The translations under genes were made by a program, and so were the position numbers. From the NCBI GenBank assembly GCA_964485695.1, contig CAZAKZ010000068.1:1-28479 (forward strand): 28,479 nucleotides of DNA, written 5' to 3'. Below, one piece after another: positions 1 through 7,297 of this stretch (its first letter is position 1; the number at the start of each line of letters is the position of its first letter). Origin of the DNA: CAZAKZ01 sp964485695. Lineage in GTDB: Bacteria > Planctomycetota > JAFGQW01. The notes beneath the pieces are model-generated. The model did not search any database. It was not told where the DNA came from and saw nothing but the letters and a program-made list of their open reading frames with translations.

Positions 1-497
1 CGCGACCACGGTGGGGGCCGAGAGGACGGCAGGGGGCTTAACGGCATTGCTTTGCCGGCGGGGATCAGCAGGGAGTAGATGGCCCACGCATCGCCAGTCT
101 TTTCTACGGGAAGAAACAAGAAGAGAAGAGCTTCGGTTTCCGGAAGTGTAATTCTGGCGGGTTCCTCCGCAGTGGGCCCCCACTGCTTCTCGAGGACCTC
201 GATCCAGTAGGAGGGATCCAGGCCGGAGACAGGACCCGTGCGGTAAAACGTGTAATAGCCCCACTTGTTGAAGGCCTGGGTGGAGCCGTACCAGAAGGAG
301 CGGGCATTCCTCTTGAAGGTCTCCTCGGGATTGGGTAGGAATCCCTCCGGACCCCAGAAGGCGACTCCCTGTTTCGTGTCCTCGATGAGGTAGGTCGGAC
401 GGTAGGCGTACTTGTCTCCTGCCGAAGCATCGGAGACGAGGCAGAAGAGAAGGACGAGGGCCGCCAGATGGGCGTGAGTGAAACGATGTGGAACCAT
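1..497 (-). CDS. Secreted protein of unknown function, C-terminus cut by window edge
   Basis: An open frame runs leftward from the ATG at 497 to position 1 without a stop, giving 165 complete codons. The N-terminus is a clear Sec signal peptide: basic and polar start, hydrophobic core AALVLLFCLVS, then a likely cleavage after SDASA (about residue 27). The mature part is rich in Tyr, Trp and Phe (for example AFWGPEGFLPNPEETF and FNKWGYYTFYRTG) with codon use like the neighbours. I do not recognise a family. Position 1 lies inside the gene, so length and C-terminal domains are unknown. A longer-looking open frame over the same bases (about 104-553, other minus frame) is Ser/Arg/Pro-rich and looks like a shadow. 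Seen: frame and signal peptide. Inferred: periplasmic or outer-membrane location. Confidence 0.7.
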   Translation of the reverse strand, partial: MVPHRFTHAHLAALVLLFCLVSDASAGDKYAYRPTYLIEDTKQGVAFWGPEGFLPNPEETFKRNARSFWYGSTQAFNKWGYYTFYRTGPVSGLDPSYWIEVLEKQWGPTAEEPARITLPETEALLFLFLPVEKTGDAWAIYSLLIPAGKAMPLSPLPSSRPPPWS

Positions 498-548
498 GGC
501 CCGGCACTCCGACTGGGCTCTTGTTCTCTCCCGATTTCCCACTCCTGT

Positions 549-589
549 ATCATACCCAGTCATCGATGGTTTCACGCATGTTTTACATG
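549..589 (-). promoter_or_regulatory. Possible leftward promoter with a palindrome upstream
   Basis: Read on the minus strand, TATGAT (554-549) makes a good -10 box about 50 bases before the leftward start at 497, but no convincing -35 is present. Just upstream, CATGT-TTT-ACATG (577-589) is a perfect inverted repeat with a 3-base spacer, placed where an operator or activator site could lie. Weak evidence, from motif appearance only. Confidence 0.25.
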
Positions 590-633
590 AACAGCGATGA
601 AATCTAGCCGCGGAAATGGCGGCGATTCCCGCG

Positions 634-662
634 TTGACACCCGCTTCACCCCTTGATAGACT
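634..662 (+). promoter_or_regulatory. Sigma70-type promoter for the prolyl isomerase operon
   Basis: A perfect TTGACA is followed after about 17 bases by TAGACT (657-662; 4 of 6 match to TATAAT). This would start transcription near 669 and leave a leader of about 70 bases before the ATG at 741. It is the only promoter-like pair I found upstream of that gene. Confidence 0.45.
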
Positions 663-740
663 CCACGCCCTTGCCGGCAAGTTTCTGTATTGAATCAGGT
701 TACAAGCAGACTACACGATCAGACTCGCTTGAGGGACATC

Positions 741-1742
741 ATGAAACGCTTTCCCTGGATTCTCGTAATCGGATCGGTCCTCGTCCTCCTCGCCAGTCCG
801 GCCGGAGCGCAAAAATCGAAACAATCGAAACCACAGAAAAAGACCGGCCCCGTGGGCCCCACGAAGGCAGACCTCGAAGCGTTCGAGAAAAAACCGTTCT
901 TCGCAACGCTGACCAGCAAGAAGGGCGCCTACGCCCTCGGCGACTGGATGGACCTGACCCTGAAGATCAAGAACGTCCGGATGAAGAAATTCAAGGTCGT
1001 CGTTCCAGAACTCTCCTACATGTCCGTCCGGTTCGAGATCGCGTACGGGAAGTGGAAACCATTCATTTACGGTCGATTCGGAAACAACGACATGGATCCC
1101 GCCCGTGCTCGTTTCGATCGCCTCGTCCGTGGAAAGTCGGAGAAGGCCCGATTTCGTATCCCGGCCGTCCAGACCGGCCCGGTCCGAGTCACGGCCCTCT
1201 ACCCGGATACGTCCGGGGAGGTCTTCCGGTCCAATACACTGGAACTCGAGGTGGAAGGCAAGGCGCCGCTCACCGCGGTCATCAAGATGCGCGGCAAGAA
1301 GGAAATCCATCTGGGCTTCTTTCCCGGCCAGGCGCCTAACACCGTCACCCACTTCATCGATCGAGTGAAGGATGGATTTTACGACTCTCTCAAGTTTCAT
1401 CGGGTCGTACCGGGATTCGTGGCCCAGACTGGCTGTCCCTCCGGAACGGGTTCGGGCGGACCGGACTACACCATCAAGGGGGAGTTCAAGGGCGAAAAGA
1501 AACACGTGCGAGGCGCCCTGGGCATGGCCCGGGTCGGCGGCCGGGACGATTCCAACGGCAGTCAGTTCTATATCTGTCTCCCCACCCAGGGTTGCGCCAA
1601 TCTGAACGGAAAGTACACCGTCTTCGGGAAGGTGATCCGAGGAATGGATGTGGTCGACGACATCGAGATGGAGGACGTCATGGAGTCCGTGAAGATCCAC
1701 GTCGCTGGCAAGGGAAAGAAAAGCAAGAAAGGCAAGAAGTGA
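741..1742 (+). CDS. Secreted cyclophilin-type peptidyl-prolyl cis-trans isomerase
   Basis: Predicted to catalyse cis-trans isomerisation of Xaa-Pro bonds outside the cytoplasm. The 333-aa product has a signal peptide (residues 1-23, ending SPAGA), a Lys-rich linker, a beta-rich segment of about 120 residues (55-165), and a cyclophilin domain from about 165 to 325. The catalytic stretch FHRVVPGFVAQ (219-229) carries the equivalents of human CypA Arg55, Phe60 and Gln63, and NGSQFYICL is the second signature. The Trp that confers cyclosporin binding is replaced in this region, as in many bacterial members. The tail is nearly pure Lys/Gly/Ser. The ATG at 741 is chosen over an in-frame upstream start at 690 because it begins the signal peptide and follows GAGGGAC. 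The crotonase start lies 10 bases after the stop, so they are probably co-transcribed. The middle segment resembles an Ig-like or BsuPI-type sandwich, but this is inference. Confidence 0.9.
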   Translation: MKRFPWILVIGSVLVLLASPAGAQKSKQSKPQKKTGPVGPTKADLEAFEKKPFFATLTSKKGAYALGDWMDLTLKIKNVRMKKFKVVVPELSYMSVRFEIAYGKWKPFIYGRFGNNDMDPARARFDRLVRGKSEKARFRIPAVQTGPVRVTALYPDTSGEVFRSNTLELEVEGKAPLTAVIKMRGKKEIHLGFFPGQAPNTVTHFIDRVKDGFYDSLKFHRVVPGFVAQTGCPSGTGSGGPDYTIKGEFKGEKKHVRGALGMARVGGRDDSNGSQFYICLPTQGCANLNGKYTVFGKVIRGMDVVDDIEMEDVMESVKIHVAGKGKKSKKGKK

Positions 1743-1752
1743 GGCAATGGCC

Positions 1753-2538
1753 ATGAGTGACTATGAAAATCTGTTGGTATCTATGGAAGCGGGCGTGGCG
1801 ACCGTGACGGTGAACCGTCCGCAGGTACTCAATGCCCTGAACCGTAAGACGGTTCTCGAGATCACGGATTGTTTTTCCCGGCTCGGCGAGGACGCGGGGG
1901 TTTTCGGGGTGATCCTGACGGGCGCCGGGGACAAGTCATTCGTGGCCGGGGCGGATATCGGCGAGCTGGTGGAGGACAGTCCTCTCGAGGCCAAGGAGAC
2001 GGCCGAACGCGGCCAGGCCATGTGTTCCACCATCGAGGGCCTCGGAAAGCCGGTGATCGCCGCCATCAACGGCTATGCACTGGGCGGAGGATGCGAACTG
2101 GCGCTGGCCTGCACCCTGCGGACAGCGAGCGATAAGGCCAAGATCGGCCTGCCCGAGGTGACCCTGGGGATCATCCCCGGGTACGGCGGCACACAACGTC
2201 TTCCTCGCATCGTGGGCGGGGGCCGCGGCCTGGAGATGATCCTCTCCGGGAAGCCCGTGGATGCCGAGGAGGCGTATCGCATCGGTCTGGTGAACCAGGT
2301 CTTTCACCACGAAGAACTCCTGGGCAGCACCGGGAAGCTCTTGAAGAGGATCCTGGCCAACGGACCCCGGGCTCTCCAGTTCGCCATGGAGGCCGTCTAC
2401 CGCGGCCAGGACGGTTCCCTCGGGGCAGGCCTGGGCATCGAGGCGGACCTCTTCGGTACCCTGGCCGCTTCCGAGGACCGGAAAGAAGGGCTCACCGCAT
2501 TTCTGGAAAAACGAAAGGCCGAGTTCAAGAATAAGTAG
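1753..2538 (+). CDS. Enoyl-CoA hydratase/isomerase (crotonase family)
   Basis: A 261-aa crotonase-fold protein of normal length, most likely a cytoplasmic enoyl-CoA hydratase adding water to trans-2-enoyl-CoA in beta-oxidation or a related acyl-CoA route. Visible motifs: the CoA/oxyanion-hole segment FVAGADIGEL, NGYALGGGCELALAC with the first catalytic Glu (E115), and GLPEVTLGIIPGYGGTQRL with the second (E135). Both acidic residues of true hydratases are present, so hydratase is favoured over isomerases or decarboxylases that keep only one. The exact substrate cannot be read from sequence. An ATG lies at 1747 and another at 1753. The Shine-Dalgarno-like AGTGAGG ends at 1744, which spaces better to 1753. 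It follows the prolyl isomerase gene by 10 bases. The methylmalonyl-CoA genes 11 kb downstream make a shared role in acyl-CoA breakdown plausible but unproven. Confidence 0.92.
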   Translation: MSDYENLLVSMEAGVATVTVNRPQVLNALNRKTVLEITDCFSRLGEDAGVFGVILTGAGDKSFVAGADIGELVEDSPLEAKETAERGQAMCSTIEGLGKPVIAAINGYALGGGCELALACTLRTASDKAKIGLPEVTLGIIPGYGGTQRLPRIVGGGRGLEMILSGKPVDAEEAYRIGLVNQVFHHEELLGSTGKLLKRILANGPRALQFAMEAVYRGQDGSLGAGLGIEADLFGTLAASEDRKEGLTAFLEKRKAEFKNK

Positions 2539-2766
2539 TTAAACAGGCCAAAAACAGGCCACCTGACTCGCTTCATTCCGGGTGGCGCCGGCCTGGGAAG
2601 CGGGGTCGGCGGCGGACATTTATACCCGGATCCAGGCACCGATACCGGGAATCTCCGCGCATCCTTTCCCCCGGCCGGCTTACCTGTTGTGAGTCATGCA
2701 GTTAGAGGAATGACTTTGAATTCAGCACAAAGGGGATAACTCTTTCCAAAACACAACATATTGCGT

Positions 2767-2778
2767 ATCCTATAGGAT
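2767..2778. promoter_or_regulatory. Perfect 12-bp palindrome upstream of small orphan gene
   Basis: ATCCTATAGGAT is its own reverse complement and lies 27 bases before the ATG at 2806. The surrounding 2700-2800 stretch is AT-rich compared with the coding DNA. The location suits an operator overlapping a promoter, but no protein partner is evident. Confidence 0.3.
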
Positions 2779-2805
2779 CATAATGATGTTGTGACTGGGA
2801 GTCAG

Positions 2806-3009
2806 ATGTCCTCCTCCTCGGAAGCTAGCAGCTTGAGCATGTTGTTTCTCGGCGATCAGATGGAAATAGAATACGAAGCAGTTCACGACGGCAAAAAGAT
2901 CTTCAAAGTCAGAAAGACCGGAAACAAGCCCCTGTTCACAGGCACACTGGAACAATGCAAGCGGTTCATTGACGTGTACAGGGAAAAAATTCTCAAGCAG
3001 ACCGGTTGA
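2806..3009 (+). CDS. Small protein of unknown function (about 67 aa)
   Basis: A short frame encoding a Ser-rich start followed by a compact charged segment. MEIEYEAVHDGKKIFKV looks like a beta hairpin. KPLFTGTLEQCKRFIDVYREKIL looks like a loop plus amphipathic helix. The composition is protein-like, there is one Cys, and no membrane segment or signal. I do not recognise the family. The start is uncertain: GTG at 2791, ATG at 2806 (preceded by GGAG, short spacing) and ATG at 2839 are all in frame, and the conserved-looking part begins near 2839. It stands alone between the crotonase and a convergent gene, with its own AT-rich upstream region and palindrome, suggesting separate regulation. Confidence 0.55.
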   Translation: MSSSSEASSLSMLFLGDQMEIEYEAVHDGKKIFKVRKTGNKPLFTGTLEQCKRFIDVYREKILKQTG

Positions 3010-3090
3010 TTCCCATCTAATGGCGCTCCAGATGGCGCTCGCGCTCTCCTCAAATCATCCCTCCCTCCAGGAAGAACGATCCGCGATCCC

Positions 3091-5037
3091 TTACGGATCG
3101 AAATTGAACGTGGTCTTCATGTGGATGCGGTTTTCGGCCGCGTCTCGACCCGGCGCCAGTGTCAAGGCCAGGGTGTGGAGGACTCCGAGGTGCTTCACCA
3201 TGGGCCCCACCACCTGATCCGTCCTCCGTTTCAGCTCATTCTTGATGTTATCAGACCATCGGGCCATCTGGTCGTCGACCCAGGCCTCCTTTTCCCGGGG
3301 GTTTTTCAAGTGCCGGTAGCTTCTGGCCTGAAACTCCAGCATCTTCCGCTTGGCCAGCGCATTATCCAGCTGTTTGCTGAGGGAGGCGGCCTGGGCCCAT
3401 GAGGGGGCCATGTCGTCCACCCACCCGAGCGACCTCCGCACATCCAGGAACAGGAAGAGAGAGGCGGTCGGATCCAGGACTCTTCGGCCCTTGAACAGCG
3501 CATCCACTTCTCCGGATCGATTCAGGCCGTAGCGATCCGGATCGAGGTGAATGTCGGCCATGCGTCGCAGAAAGGGAGCCGAGGTCGAAAAGGCCAGCAA
3601 GTTGCCGAACCGGGCGAAGGAGGGGGCGACCACGTCCTCATAGGGATTGTTCTGGAAGTCGTAGAACATGAGATCCACATCCGGCCGCGGCTGTTCGAGG
3701 CGTACGTCGCGAACCGCCAGGTCTTCCTTCAGCTGATCAAGGATGTCATGGTGGAGGATGTTCTGCCAGAGCCGGATGTCCTCCATTCGAAATACCAGGG
3801 TCACTCCGGGCCAGGGAGGATTGGTGGGAGCGCGGTCGAGTTCCTGTCGGTTCAGGAAGAGGGCAAAGCCCGTGCCCAGGGTTCCGAGCCACCGATCGAA
3901 GAGGTTGTGAAGGCTCTTCAGGGTCGTAGGGCTCAGGGCATCTTCCACCAGCTTGCGGGTTTCAGGATCGAGGGAATCCTCCACGAAGGCGGCCGCCTCC
4001 CGCGGCTTCAGGTGGAAATAGGCCATGGCCATGAGCTCGCGGGGGGCAAGCTTGAGGAAGGGCTCCATGTCGCGGCGAAGGTCCGGCGACGGGGAGGCGA
4101 GAAGGGAGGCCTGAAAGGGGCGGAAGGATCCGGGATGAAAGTCCGCATCCATGGCCAGGTGAGGGGATCGGGAGAGGAAGAAACAGCCCTCGAGGCCGGT
4201 GAGACCTGCAGGGTCCACGGCCTGAAGGAAGATCCTGGTCAGCTCGTCGAGGGTCGGAGGCACCACGAAACGGGACCAGAGGGCTGCGTGGTGGCCGGGC
4301 TCCGGGCTCATGCGGAATCCGACCGGATTGCCCTCGCCTCCGGGGCGATTCCCCACGCGGTGAGAAAACCCCGTGCCTTTCCCGTCGGCCAGGGTGCGGG
4401 CGGTCTCCACCAGGTTCAGATTTGATCCCACCACCAGGACGTCCCGGAGGCGGGTCATGTAGAGGTCCTGGGTCTGCCCCCCATCCGGGAGGCGTATGTT
4501 GAGAACTTCTGATTTTTCCACACTCTGGATCGGAAGATTCATGATGTCCCGGAACATCTCGTGCTGGATGAGGGCCATGTAGGCCTTGGCCATGAAGCTG
4601 AGGCGAAGATAGAGCAGGAAGTCCGGCGGGGCGTCTTTCCGGAATCGGAGGCCGAGACCGATTTCCCGGCCGGCCACCTCGGCGAGGGGATCCACGCGAT
4701 AGTCGCTCTCCACCACATTGAGCTCGGCGAACAGGTCTTCCAGGCCTGCAGCCGCTCCAGACTGGCGCCACTCCGGAGATCGGATCCAGATCTGATAGGC
4801 ACGGGTTGCGGTCAGCCGTTTCCAGAAATCGGTCTTCAGGAAGCCGGCCGCCTCCTCGTCAGCCACCTCCTTGGCGGCGTAGAAGTTCATGGAGTCGGGC
4901 ACGATGGCATCCAGGGATTCCAGGCCCCCTTCGAAGGGATTCAGGATGAAGATGCTGAAAGCCACCACGAGGAGCAGGAGGATCGCCAGGACGGAGAGGA
5001 TCGTCCATTTGAGAATGCGATACAGCAGGACGCTCAT
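3091..5037 (-). CDS. Large membrane-anchored protein of unknown function
   Basis: The 648-aa product has one N-terminal transmembrane segment (about residues 10-33, LSVLAILLLLVVAFSIFIL) preceded by basic residues, so the remaining roughly 610 residues should lie in the periplasm or on the outer face of the inner membrane. That part is mixed alpha/beta, begins with LESLDAIVPDSMNFYAAKEV, and has no nucleotide-binding, metal-binding or Cys motif that I can see. It resembles in layout the DUF3352-type or AsmA-like single-anchor envelope proteins, but I cannot assign it. It lies 182 bases downstream of kdsA on the same strand and may belong to that transcript, hinting at an envelope role. The frame is intact with normal codon use. 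Confidence 0.8.
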   Translation of the reverse strand: MSVLLYRILKWTILSVLAILLLLVVAFSIFILNPFEGGLESLDAIVPDSMNFYAAKEVADEEAAGFLKTDFWKRLTATRAYQIWIRSPEWRQSGAAAGLEDLFAELNVVESDYRVDPLAEVAGREIGLGLRFRKDAPPDFLLYLRLSFMAKAYMALIQHEMFRDIMNLPIQSVEKSEVLNIRLPDGGQTQDLYMTRLRDVLVVGSNLNLVETARTLADGKGTGFSHRVGNRPGGEGNPVGFRMSPEPGHHAALWSRFVVPPTLDELTRIFLQAVDPAGLTGLEGCFFLSRSPHLAMDADFHPGSFRPFQASLLASPSPDLRRDMEPFLKLAPRELMAMAYFHLKPREAAAFVEDSLDPETRKLVEDALSPTTLKSLHNLFDRWLGTLGTGFALFLNRQELDRAPTNPPWPGVTLVFRMEDIRLWQNILHHDILDQLKEDLAVRDVRLEQPRPDVDLMFYDFQNNPYEDVVAPSFARFGNLLAFSTSAPFLRRMADIHLDPDRYGLNRSGEVDALFKGRRVLDPTASLFLFLDVRRSLGWVDDMAPSWAQAASLSKQLDNALAKRKMLEFQARSYRHLKNPREKEAWVDDQMARWSDNIKNELKRRTDQVVGPMVKHLGVLHTLALTLAPGRDAAENRIHMKTTFNFDP

Positions 5038-5219
5038 GATCTGGCCGGGCTCCGTGCGGGTAAGCGGATCACAGGCGTCCCGGGTACGAACAAGAGGCGG
5101 AACCGGGACGCTCCTGGTGCTCCTGAGACGGGCATCCCGCTTAAGTCTTCCCCAAAATCCTGGATCAGAGCCGCCCTCCTCCGGTTTGAATCCTGTGGAA
5201 AAACTGGCGCGAGGCTCCC

Positions 5220-6062
5220 TCAGGAACTGCGGGTGACCGCCTCCCGGACGGCGAGGGCCTTCCGGAGCAATCCTTCCAGGTCACCCAGCGGAATCATGTT
5301 GGGGCCATCGCTCAGGGCCGTGTCCGGGTCTGGATGCACCTCCATGAACAGTCCGTCGCACCCCGCGGCCACGGCCGCCGCGGTCAGGGTGGGGACCATC
5401 TCGCGGCGCCCCCCTGAGGCCGTGCCGAGGCCTCCAGGGAGCTGGACGCTGTGTGTGGCGTCGAATACCGCAGGGGCGCCCAGGCTCCGGAGCACCGGAA
5501 TGGAGGTCATGTCCACCACCAGGTTGCCGTAGCCGTGGGTGGTGCCTCGCTCGGTGAGGGCAACCCGGGAAGTGCCTCCGGAGTCCCGGATCTTATCGAT
5601 GACGTTCTTCATGGCCGACGGAGCAAGGAACTGCCCCTTCTTGACGTTCAAGGCCTTTGCCTGCCGGGCCGCGGCCACCAAGAGGTCGGTCTGCCGGCAG
5701 AGGAAGGCCGGGACCTGAACCACGTCGAGCACCCCGGCCGCCGACGCCACCTGACGGACCTCGTGCACGTCGCTCAGCACCGGGACGCCCGCTTCCTTCT
5801 TGATGGACTCCAGGATGGCGAGGCCCCTGTCGAGACCCGGGCCGCGAAACGAGTCCAGGGACGTTCGGTTGGCCTTGTCAAAGGAGGCCTTGAAGATCCA
5901 CGGGATGCCCAGAGGTTCCACGGTATCCCGGATCATCTCGGCAATCCGCAGCGAGAAGCCCTTCTCCCGGGCCTCGTCCTCGATGACACAGGGGCCGGCG
6001 ATGAGAAAGAGGGGTCTCTTCGTTTCAGAATCGACCGGAAGGAACAGATCCAGGATGTTCAT
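5220..6062 (-). CDS. kdsA: KDO-8-phosphate synthase, metal-dependent type
   Basis: Condenses arabinose-5-phosphate with phosphoenolpyruvate to 3-deoxy-D-manno-octulosonate-8-phosphate, the precursor of the KDO joining lipid A to LPS core. It acts in the cytoplasm. The 280-aa TIM-barrel protein shows the family blocks FLIAGPCVIEDE, FKASFDKANRTS, PAFLCRQTDL, KKGQFLAP and ERGTTHGYGN. Metal ligands match the Aquifex-type enzyme: C25 (in AGPC), H204 (DATHSVQLPGG), E241 (FMEVHPDP) and D252. The Cys, in place of the Asn of the E. coli type, marks the metal-dependent class. The ATG at 6062 is preferred over an in-frame TTG at 6071, because the AAGGAA ribosome site is 10 bases from the ATG but almost touches the TTG. 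The lipid kinase gene lies 32 bases upstream on the same strand, so the two are probably one operon. Confidence 0.96.
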   Translation of the reverse strand: MNILDLFLPVDSETKRPLFLIAGPCVIEDEAREKGFSLRIAEMIRDTVEPLGIPWIFKASFDKANRTSLDSFRGPGLDRGLAILESIKKEAGVPVLSDVHEVRQVASAAGVLDVVQVPAFLCRQTDLLVAAARQAKALNVKKGQFLAPSAMKNVIDKIRDSGGTSRVALTERGTTHGYGNLVVDMTSIPVLRSLGAPAVFDATHSVQLPGGLGTASGGRREMVPTLTAAAVAAGCDGLFMEVHPDPDTALSDGPNMIPLGDLEGLLRKALAVREAVTRSS

Positions 6063-6094
6063 GGGAGTCAATTTCCTTCAGTCTCGATAAAAAG

Positions 6095-6982
6095 TCAAGG
6101 AACCAGAAAGGGAACCGCTGCCGGCGTCAACTCGATCTCTACCGGTATTTCACCCACGTAATCGCCATCCAGCTCGTAGGGAACCGCTCCGGTGGTCGAC
6201 CAGATCTTGATCCTCCTGCCCCGGGGATAGGAGACCACGGGGGGCCGGCCTCGCCGGTGTCGCAGGGCCCTGAGATACGTGAGGACGAGGCTCCACCGGC
6301 CGGGATCGTGGAGGACGCAGAGATCGAACAGTCCGTCCGTGGGATCCGCATCCGGCGTGAACTGGAAATAGGCGGCGTAGTGCTTGACGTTGCATACCAC
6401 GACCCAGGCGGCATTCTCCGTGATGACCTGGCCGTCCACCTCGAGGGTCAGTGGGACCGGTCGGTGGTTCCGGAGGGCGTGGACAGTGGGAAGGAAGTAG
6501 GAGAACTTGGAAATGGAGCCGCGGCGCCGACGTTCCAGTTCCCGGACCACCTCGGCGTCGAAACCGACACCGGCCACCGAGACAAAGCGTCGATCCCCTG
6601 CGCGACCCAGGTCGAAGCGACGGACCGAACCCTTCAGGATCAGGCCGGCTGCATGTTGCGGCTCCCGGCTCAGGTCCAGCGTTCTGCCCAGGAGATTGGC
6701 CGTGCCCGTGGGCAGGACCGCGATGGGCACGTTGAACCGTGTGAGGCCCGAGAGAACCTCGCCCAGGGTGCCATCTCCTCCCACCACGGCCAGCCGTCCG
6801 ACGTCGGGTTCCAGGCGGGCTGCGATTTCCCGGCCGTGGCCCGGTTTTCGGGTGAACTCCACCTGGACATCCTCTCCCGCTTGTTCCAGGAGATCCGCCA
6901 GATCTCCGGCGGCGGCTCGTCCCTGACCCTTTCCGGATACGGGATTGGCCAGGATCAGAACCCGGGATGTGGATTTCGTCAT
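6095..6982 (-). CDS. Diacylglycerol/lipid kinase family protein (YegS/DagK type)
   Basis: Predicted to transfer ATP phosphate to a membrane lipid such as diacylglycerol, at the cytoplasmic face of the membrane. The 295-aa protein has the NAD-kinase/DAGK fold: ILANPVSGKGQG at residues 9-20, the ATP-site signature VVGGDGTLGEVLSGL (about 62-76) and VLPTGTANLLGRTL (about 87-100), followed by the beta-sandwich C-terminal half. Length is typical for soluble YegS/DgkB-like enzymes. The true lipid substrate is not determined; sphingoid or undecaprenol kinases share the fold. It is the first gene of a leftward group with kdsA and the large anchored protein, which fits phospholipid or LPS precursor metabolism. 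The start ATG at 6982 gives the usual short lead into the first strand. Confidence 0.92.
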   Translation of the reverse strand: MTKSTSRVLILANPVSGKGQGRAAAGDLADLLEQAGEDVQVEFTRKPGHGREIAARLEPDVGRLAVVGGDGTLGEVLSGLTRFNVPIAVLPTGTANLLGRTLDLSREPQHAAGLILKGSVRRFDLGRAGDRRFVSVAGVGFDAEVVRELERRRRGSISKFSYFLPTVHALRNHRPVPLTLEVDGQVITENAAWVVVCNVKHYAAYFQFTPDADPTDGLFDLCVLHDPGRWSLVLTYLRALRHRRGRPPVVSYPRGRRIKIWSTTGAVPYELDGDYVGEIPVEIELTPAAVPFLVP

Positions 6983-7297
6983 GGAATCGGATGGTATCCG
7001 ATCCGCCCTGATTTTTCGACCGGAACCCTTTTTCTGCAGCCTCTTGCCAGCAGGCGCGAGGCGCCTATCCTATCAGGCTGTGGAGCACCCGGCGCGAGGC
7101 CGGAACGAGGATGATTTCGACACGGTTGGAACGGCGGGTGCGATGATACACCATGCCGAAACTGTGGTTTGATTCGTGGATCCGAACATGAACGGACATG
7201 GGCAATACGCTCCGATTCGAGACCGGATTCCTCCATGGCCTGACAGGGTATGGATCGGTCGAGGCGTTCGTGTGATTCAGGGGAGGGCGTCTCGGTC
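6983..7297. other. Divergent intergenic region, no gene seen
   Basis: These 315 bases separate the leftward lipid kinase from the rightward ApgM-like gene and should hold both promoters. I found no convincing -35/-10 pair on either strand. Open frames here are Arg/Pro/Ser-rich shadows. GGGGAGGG near 7281-7288 is a plausible ribosome site for the GTG start at 7298. Confidence 0.5.

Noticed and set aside
104..553. 149-codon minus-strand frame at the left end
   Set aside because: The overlapping frame starting at 497 has a clear signal peptide and neighbour-like codon use, while this one is Ser/Arg/Pro-rich.
3077..3100. CGATCCG/CGGATCG hairpin as a terminator for the leftward 648-aa gene
   Set aside because: It overlaps the stop codon and no T-run follows on the minus strand.
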